DNA of 17,918 nt from DASVHS01 sp036390755 (GTDB lineage: Bacteria > Acidobacteriota > Thermoanaerobaculia > Gp7-AA8). Shown one piece after another: positions 14,239 through 17,918 of this stretch. Positions within the stretch are counted from its first letter, which is position 1. Every line of letters starts with the position of its first letter. Under the pieces are notes generated by a model that ran no database searches, had not been told where the DNA came from, and was given only the letters and a program-made list of their open reading frames with translations. The stretch covers positions 1 to 17,918 of the forward strand of contig DASWBH010000034.1 of NCBI GenBank assembly GCA_036390755.1, in the 5' to 3' direction. Position numbers and translations under genes: made by a program.

Positions 14239-14702
14239 CCTTTTTTGTTGAAGAGCGCGTCGAACGCTTTGCGCGCGTCGTCGGGCGACAGGTTCTTCCC
14301 CTTGTCAGCCGAGAGATCGCGCACGATTTTCGGCGAGAAGAACGTGCACTCGTTGCGCGCTTGCTTCGCCGAGATGCGGCGGGGGATGTTCTCGCGGCAC
14401 TCCCAGGTCGTGGTCGTGTCGAAGGCGCGGCAGTTGCCGCAACTGTGAAGATCAGCGCCGCAGCGGAGGCATGTCTCGTCGTTGGTCAGCTCGCCGAGGT
14501 TCTGGCGGATCTGACCGCATTGGTTGCATTTGAATGCTTCGGGGCCGAAGCCGCCGGCAGTGCGCCCGCGCGGCGAGCCTTCCATGCGCTGCGGACGCGG
14601 TGCAGAAGGCGGACCGGACGGGCGGTTCTCGCCGCCGCCGGAACGGTTCCCGAACGAGCCACCGTCCTGGTAGCCCTTGTGTTTGTACTTTCGATCGCCC
14701 AA
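14235..14702 (-). CDS. Cysteine-rich zinc-ribbon protein, function unknown
   Basis: 155 residues. The first ~55 residues are Gly/Pro/Arg/Ser-rich and probably disordered. The middle has paired cysteines: FKCNQCGQ, ETCLRCGADLHSCGNCRAF, then WECRE and NECTFFSP, enough for two zinc sites (about residues 58-125). The tail is charged. I recognise no named family; nucleic-acid or protein binding is possible. The TTG start at 14702 is supported by GAGGTGA four bases upstream, a Shine-Dalgarno sequence that overlaps the stop of the small membrane protein gene. The stop codon arises where AAAAAAGGATGA enters heptamer array 5, so the present C-terminus (FNKKG) may have been set by the array. Confidence 0.75.
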   Translation of the reverse strand: MGDRKYKHKGYQDGGSFGNRSGGGENRPSGPPSAPRPQRMEGSPRGRTAGGFGPEAFKCNQCGQIRQNLGELTNDETCLRCGADLHSCGNCRAFDTTTTWECRENIPRRISAKQARNECTFFSPKIVRDLSADKGKNLSPDDARKAFDALFNKKG

Positions 14703-14706
14703 GGAT

Positions 14707-14859
14707 TCACCTCGCCAACATCATGTAGACCACCCCAATGATGATGACGATCAGGATGATGAACAGGATGAACTTGATCGCCACGCGCGCCACCTTCAGA
14801 ACGAGCCAGATGATGAAGATGGCGATGACCAGTACGAGAAACCCGCTGGTGCTGGGCAT
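14707..14859 (-). CDS. 50-residue membrane protein, function unknown
   Basis: A short gene: ATG at 14859, TGA at 14709-14707. The protein has two hydrophobic segments, GFLVLVIAIFIIWLVL (about residues 6-21) and FILFIILIVIIIGVVYMML (about 30-48), separated by KVARVAIK, giving a helical hairpin with a basic turn. It is supported by its amino acid pattern, by its position 4 bases upstream of the zinc-ribbon gene whose Shine-Dalgarno overlaps its stop, and by a possible extended -10 box upstream. No family is recognised; the length and hairpin are reminiscent of many small inner-membrane proteins. Confidence 0.7.
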   Translation of the reverse strand: MPSTSGFLVLVIAIFIIWLVLKVARVAIKFILFIILIVIIIGVVYMMLAR

Positions 14860-14875
14860 ACTGGGGATGGCGGGT

Positions 14876-14884
14876 AGTGTAACA
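14876..14884 (-). promoter_or_regulatory. Putative extended -10 box upstream of the small membrane protein
   Basis: On the minus strand TGTTACACT (14884-14876), 16 bases before ATG 14859. No convincing -35 box. It would give a leader of about 9 bases. Confidence 0.35.
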
Positions 14885-14899
14885 GGTTCGGCTGCCGTT

Positions 14900-15973
14900 T
14901 CACTCCACGAAAGAACCGACGTCGTTCGAGGGCGCCGGCGCGGCGATAAACAGCTCCGGATCGTTCGTGCGATTTTCCGTCACGGTGTAGAACGGAATCG
15001 CGGCGCCATCGAAGATGAACTCTACCGACTCGTCAGGTGCGACATCGATGCCGATGATCTGCCTGGCCGTCCCGATCACGCTGTAATCCGCGGGCCACTC
15101 CAGGTCGCGGAACTCCCGCAGGCGCCGGTTGGTGCCGAAAACGAGCACCGTCGCTTTCGTCGCCGTCAGCGTGCGAATGCCGACGTTCAGACGGAACTGT
15201 GGCGGTGGCGCGACGATGCGGAACGTAGGAGCCTGCAGGAAATCAAACGGCAGCACCGCCGGCTCGCTGGTGCCGAACGTTCCTTCCGGCGAATCGTTGT
15301 AGAGCCTCACGTCGACCGTGGGAACGGCCGCTGGCGCGTCGTCGTCGGGAATGACGTCGAGGCTGCCGACGCCGCTCTGACCCATGGCCGCGACGACGTC
15401 GTCGAACTGCAGCGTCGCACCGATGCCGCTATCCAGCCCGAAGGCGTAGGGCATCGACGGGTCGCTGACGGACGCAATCAGTCCGACGGGGTGAAAGACG
15501 AGCCGGCCGCGCTCGGCCGGAGCGTTCGATGTCAGCTTGAGTGAAGTCTTGAACCGTCCGCCGAACGCGCCGGCGATCGAGCCGACGAGCGGCACCACAG
15601 CCTTGCGCGTCAGCGCCCGGAACTGCGGATCGGCGGGAATGTCGACGACGAGCCGCTCCACGCACCCTTCCGTCGACGGCACCACCGACTGCACGCTCGG
15701 CTTGATCGTCGCGCTCACGATGTACGAGATCGACGCGTTGCTGCTGGCGCGGTGCTGCACCGGAAACGACGTGTCGTTGATGAAGAAGTTGCGAGAGGTC
15801 TGGAAGTCGTCGAGCGACTCCTGCACCTCGTACTGCTGCACTCCCGGCACGGCATCCCACACCAGTGCCGACTGCTCGCGCGAGAACCGCACGTTCAGCG
15901 TGCAGATCGCGGTGGCAACCGGCGCGAACGCGAAGAAATAGAGCGCTCCAACAGCGGCTGTGATCCTGGACAT
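14900..15973 (-). CDS. Secreted protein of unknown function
   Basis: 357 residues from ATG 15973, which begins a signal peptide (MSRITAAVGALYFFAFAPVA then TA before Ile-Cys). The early mature part (LNVRFSREQSALVWDAVPGV, QQYEVQESLDDFQ) resembles a fibronectin type III strand pattern, where a value is extracted from a text-like Trp/Asp motif. The rest is beta-rich with no catalytic motif or membrane helix that I can see. I do not recognise a family. It lies 17 bases after the pdhC-like stop; no Shine-Dalgarno sequence is present, but TATCAT lies 6 bases before the ATG, so it may have its own leaderless promoter. The C-terminus is plain (NDVGSFVE) without sorting signal. Confidence 0.7.
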   Translation of the reverse strand: MSRITAAVGALYFFAFAPVATAICTLNVRFSREQSALVWDAVPGVQQYEVQESLDDFQTSRNFFINDTSFPVQHRASSNASISYIVSATIKPSVQSVVPSTEGCVERLVVDIPADPQFRALTRKAVVPLVGSIAGAFGGRFKTSLKLTSNAPAERGRLVFHPVGLIASVSDPSMPYAFGLDSGIGATLQFDDVVAAMGQSGVGSLDVIPDDDAPAAVPTVDVRLYNDSPEGTFGTSEPAVLPFDFLQAPTFRIVAPPPQFRLNVGIRTLTATKATVLVFGTNRRLREFRDLEWPADYSVIGTARQIIGIDVAPDESVEFIFDGAAIPFYTVTENRTNDPELFIAAPAPSNDVGSFVE

Positions 15974-15979
15974 GCGGCG

Positions 15980-15985
15980 ATGATA
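15980..15985 (-). promoter_or_regulatory. Possible -10 box for the secreted protein gene
   Basis: On the minus strand TATCAT (15985-15980), 6 bases before ATG 15973, in the 17-base gap after the E2 gene. No -35 box is evident; rated low because the gene could also be read from the upstream operon. Confidence 0.3.
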
Positions 15986-15990
15986 CGGGA

Positions 15991-17292
15991 TCAGATGACG
16001 AGCCGCAGCGGCTGCTCGATGTACGGGCGCAGCGTCTTCAGAAACTCCGCGCCGGCCGCGCCGTCGACCACGCGGTGATCGCACGACATCGTGATCTTCA
16101 TGCGGTCGCGCACGACGATCTGCCGGTCGATCACCACCGGCCGCGCTTCCGCAGCGCCGATCGCGAGAATCGCAGAATTCGGCGGGTTGATGATCGCCGT
16201 GAACTCCTCGATTCCCCATGCTCCAAGGTTCGAGATCGTGAACGTGCTGCCCTGGTATTCGTTCGGGAGCAGCTTGCGATTCCTGGCTTTCTCGGCGAGA
16301 ACGCGCACTTCGCCCGCGATGTCCACGACCGCCTTCTGATCCGCGTTGCGAATCACCGGCGTGATCAATCCCTCGGGAGTGGCGACGGCGACGCCGATGT
16401 GAACTTCGCCGTGCTGCGTGATCGCTTCGTCGCCCCAGCTGGCATTGACGTTGGGGTGATGACGGAGCGCGAGCGCTGCCGCGCGGATGATGAAGTCATT
16501 GAGACTGATCTTCGCTCCGCTCACATCCGCGAGCTGCTGTCGCAACGAGACGAGGTTCGTCGCGTCGTAGTCGACGGTCAGGTAGAAATGCGGAATCGGA
16601 CCGGTCGACTCGGCGAGCCGCTTCGCAATCGTCCGGCGCATCGCCGAAAGCGGGATCTGCTTCTCCTCGAGCTCAGGCGCGGCGCTCAACTGAGGCGCAG
16701 CTGTCACGACCTGCGCACCGCGACCGGCGACCTCCTTGATGTCCGCAGCGATGATTCGCCCCTGCGGCCCGCTTCCCTGAACTGCTTCGAGGCTGACACC
16801 GAGCTCGCGCGCCATCTTGCGCGCCAGCGGCGACGAGCGGCGCCGGCCGGCCTCCGCATCCGACATCTGCACCACGTTGCCCGAGGGCGGCGCCGAGCGG
16901 TCGGTGCGCGGCGCTTTCATATCGATCGCTTCACCGTACTCGCCGGTCGACTTCTTGATGCTGTCTTTCTTATCGATCGCGCGACGCTGCGGGGCGGCGT
17001 TCTCGGTTCTCGGTTCTCGGTTGTCGGTTGGAACTGCTTTCGGTGCGGCTTGCTCGCCTTGACCCAGAATCTTTGCGAGCACTCCGCCGACCGGGACCAT
17101 TTGCCCTTCCTGCGCTTCGAAGGGTCCGAGGGTGCCGTCGGCTTCCGCTTCGAGATCGAGGTTGACCTTGTCGGTCTCGATTTCCAGAACGGGCTCGCCT
17201 TTCTTCACCGGCTCTCCCGCCTTCTTGTACCAGCGCACGACCTTCCCCTCGGTCATCGCGTCGCCCATCTTGGGCATGATGATCTCGGCCAT
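15991..17292 (-). CDS. Dihydrolipoamide acyltransferase (E2) of a 2-oxoacid dehydrogenase complex, probably pyruvate
   Basis: 433 residues with the classical E2 order. One lipoyl domain (residues 1-76, MPKMGDAMTEGKVVRW) has the lipoylated Lys42 in EIETDKVNLDLEA. A linker rich in Pro/Ala/charged residues follows (77-150). The E1/E3-binding domain begins about 153 (SSPLARKMARELGVSLEAV, GSGPQGRIIAADI). The catalytic domain ends with DHRVVDGA, giving His406 and Asp410. E2 transfers the acyl group to CoA. Pyruvate is inferred from E1-beta similarity; a branched-chain complex is possible. Residues 89-98 of the linker (TDNREPRTEN) come from heptamer array 6. The ATG shares its A with the E1-beta stop (TAATG), so the two are translationally coupled. 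Confidence 0.93.
   Translation of the reverse strand: MAEIIMPKMGDAMTEGKVVRWYKKAGEPVKKGEPVLEIETDKVNLDLEAEADGTLGPFEAQEGQMVPVGGVLAKILGQGEQAAPKAVPTDNREPRTENAAPQRRAIDKKDSIKKSTGEYGEAIDMKAPRTDRSAPPSGNVVQMSDAEAGRRRSSPLARKMARELGVSLEAVQGSGPQGRIIAADIKEVAGRGAQVVTAAPQLSAAPELEEKQIPLSAMRRTIAKRLAESTGPIPHFYLTVDYDATNLVSLRQQLADVSGAKISLNDFIIRAAALALRHHPNVNASWGDEAITQHGEVHIGVAVATPEGLITPVIRNADQKAVVDIAGEVRVLAEKARNRKLLPNEYQGSTFTISNLGAWGIEEFTAIINPPNSAILAIGAAEARPVVIDRQIVVRDRMKITMSCDHRVVDGAAGAEFLKTLRPYIEQPLRLVI
17000..17027. repeat. Heptamer array 6 (TTCTCGG type, four units)
   Basis: Three TTCTCGG units and one TTGTCGG, 28 bp, followed by TTG. On the coding (minus) strand the units are CCGAGAA and CCGACAA; the latter is the unit of array 3. 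It is read in frame in the E2 linker. Confidence 0.92.
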
Positions 17293-17918
17293 TACCGGTA
17301 CATCACCTTCTTCACCGCGCGGGCGATGTCGTCTTCGTGCGGCGTGGCCATCAGCTCGAGGTTGCGCGCGTACGGCATGGGAACGTCTTCGCCGGTCACG
17401 CGGATGACGGGAGCGTCGAGCTCGTCGAACATGTTCTCGGTGATGCTCGCCGAGATCTCGGCCCCGGCGCCGAACGGCTTCCACTGCTCCTGCACGACGA
17501 CGGCGCGATGCGTCTTCGCCACCGACGCGTACGCCGGAACGAGATCGAGCGGACGGAGCGTGCGGAGGTCGATGACCTCGCATTCGATCTGTTCTTCTTT
17601 TGACAACTTGTCGGCAACGATCAGAGACAGTTGCAGCATGCGGCTGTAGGAGACGATCGTGACGTCGGCTCCTTCGCGCGCGATGCGCGACTCGCCGAAC
17701 GGCACGGTGAAGTCGGAGTCCTCCGGCACTTCGCCTTTCATGCCGTACAGCGCCGCGCTCTCGAGGAACATCACGGGATCCCTGCCTCGGATCGCCGTCT
17801 TCAGCAGTCCCTTCGCGTCAGCAGGAGTTGCCGGCGCAACGACGTGGATGCCGGGGAAGTGCGCGTAGAACGATTCGAACGTCTGCGAGTGCTGCGCGGA
17901 AAGCTGCACGCCGGCGCC
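17292..17918 (-). CDS. 2-oxoacid (pyruvate) dehydrogenase E1 beta subunit, C-terminal part (5' end outside window)
   Basis: About 208 residues are visible of a subunit usually near 325; the frame runs off the right edge. With thiamine diphosphate, E1 decarboxylates the 2-oxoacid and acylates the E2 lipoyl arm. AQHSQTFESFYAHFPGIHVVAPATPADAKGLLKTAI is the typical central E1-beta block, followed by VTIVSYSRML, IECEVIDLRTLRPLD (start of the transketolase C-terminal domain), VVVQEQWKPFGAGAEISASI and VIRVTGEDVPMPYARNLE. E1-alpha is expected just outside the window. The TAA stop overlaps the E2 ATG by one base. Confidence 0.94.
   Translation of the reverse strand, partial: GAGVQLSAQHSQTFESFYAHFPGIHVVAPATPADAKGLLKTAIRGRDPVMFLESAALYGMKGEVPEDSDFTVPFGESRIAREGADVTIVSYSRMLQLSLIVADKLSKEEQIECEVIDLRTLRPLDLVPAYASVAKTHRAVVVQEQWKPFGAGAEISASITENMFDELDAPVIRVTGEDVPMPYARNLELMATPHEDDIARAVKKVMYR

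Noticed and set aside
14737..14785. GATGATGA-like repetitive stretch as another tandem repeat
   Set aside because: It is the complement of Ile/Val/Phe codons in the membrane segment of the 50-residue protein, without a fixed period.
16075..17649. 524-codon open frame on the plus strand opposite the E2/E1-beta genes
   Set aside because: Antisense shadow of well-recognised dehydrogenase subunits; composition dominated by Arg, Ala and Asp.

Overview
The window is GC-rich and densely coded. It comes from a diderm (Gram-negative-type) bacterium: it carries a KDO-8-phosphate-phosphatase-like gene, an LpxL-type acyltransferase, apolipoprotein N-acyltransferase (lnt), a lipoprotein and a beta-barrel protein. 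The gene mix and the many short dispersed repeats would fit an environmental lineage such as Acidobacteriota, but no rRNA or other marker is present, so the phylum is a guess. There is no tRNA, rRNA, CRISPR array, transposase or prophage.

Layout. (1) 1-2773, plus strand: tightly overlapping genes for the 3' part of purH, a KdsC-like HAD phosphatase, an LpxL-like acyltransferase and a small lipoprotein. (2) 2830-4488, minus strand: comF-like phosphoribosyltransferase followed by monofunctional proline dehydrogenase. (3) 4550-9023, plus strand: beta-barrel protein, DUF1028 Ntn-hydrolase with a TPR-like tail, two-CBS-domain protein, a strong terminator, M19 dipeptidase and a DsbA-like thioredoxin-fold protein. 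(4) 17918-9036, minus strand: pyruvate dehydrogenase E1-beta and E2, a secreted protein, a 50-residue membrane protein, a zinc-ribbon protein, lnt, prfB, a glycosyltransferase, a Nudix CoA pyrophosphatase and a DUF883/ElaB-like membrane-anchored protein with a basic Ser/Lys tail.

Most interesting signals. First, six short arrays of heptanucleotide tandem repeats lie at unrelated loci; five have exactly four units (28 bp). Four of the arrays reduce to the form CCGA plus three variable bases; the other two are an inverted GGATGAA pair. Some lie in frame inside proteins (two in the glycosyltransferase, one in the E2 linker), one forms the N-terminus of Lnt, and one supplies the stop codon of the zinc-ribbon gene. 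Second, a separate 33-bp dispersed repeat occurs twice; one copy encodes the N-terminus of the DUF1028 protein ahead of its signal peptide. Third, prfB keeps the classical autoregulatory +1 frameshift site (CTT TGA C). Fourth, several transcription units have a -10-like box only 6-8 nt before the start codon, suggesting leaderless mRNAs, including an overlapping divergent promoter pair between comF and the beta-barrel gene. Fifth, the strong ribosome binding site of the CBS gene is exactly matched by an upstream anti-SD sequence in an 8-bp hairpin.

Read together, the genes are mostly housekeeping (purine synthesis, envelope biogenesis, translation termination, central carbon metabolism). The novelty is in the repeat ecology and gene-start architecture rather than in a new enzyme system.
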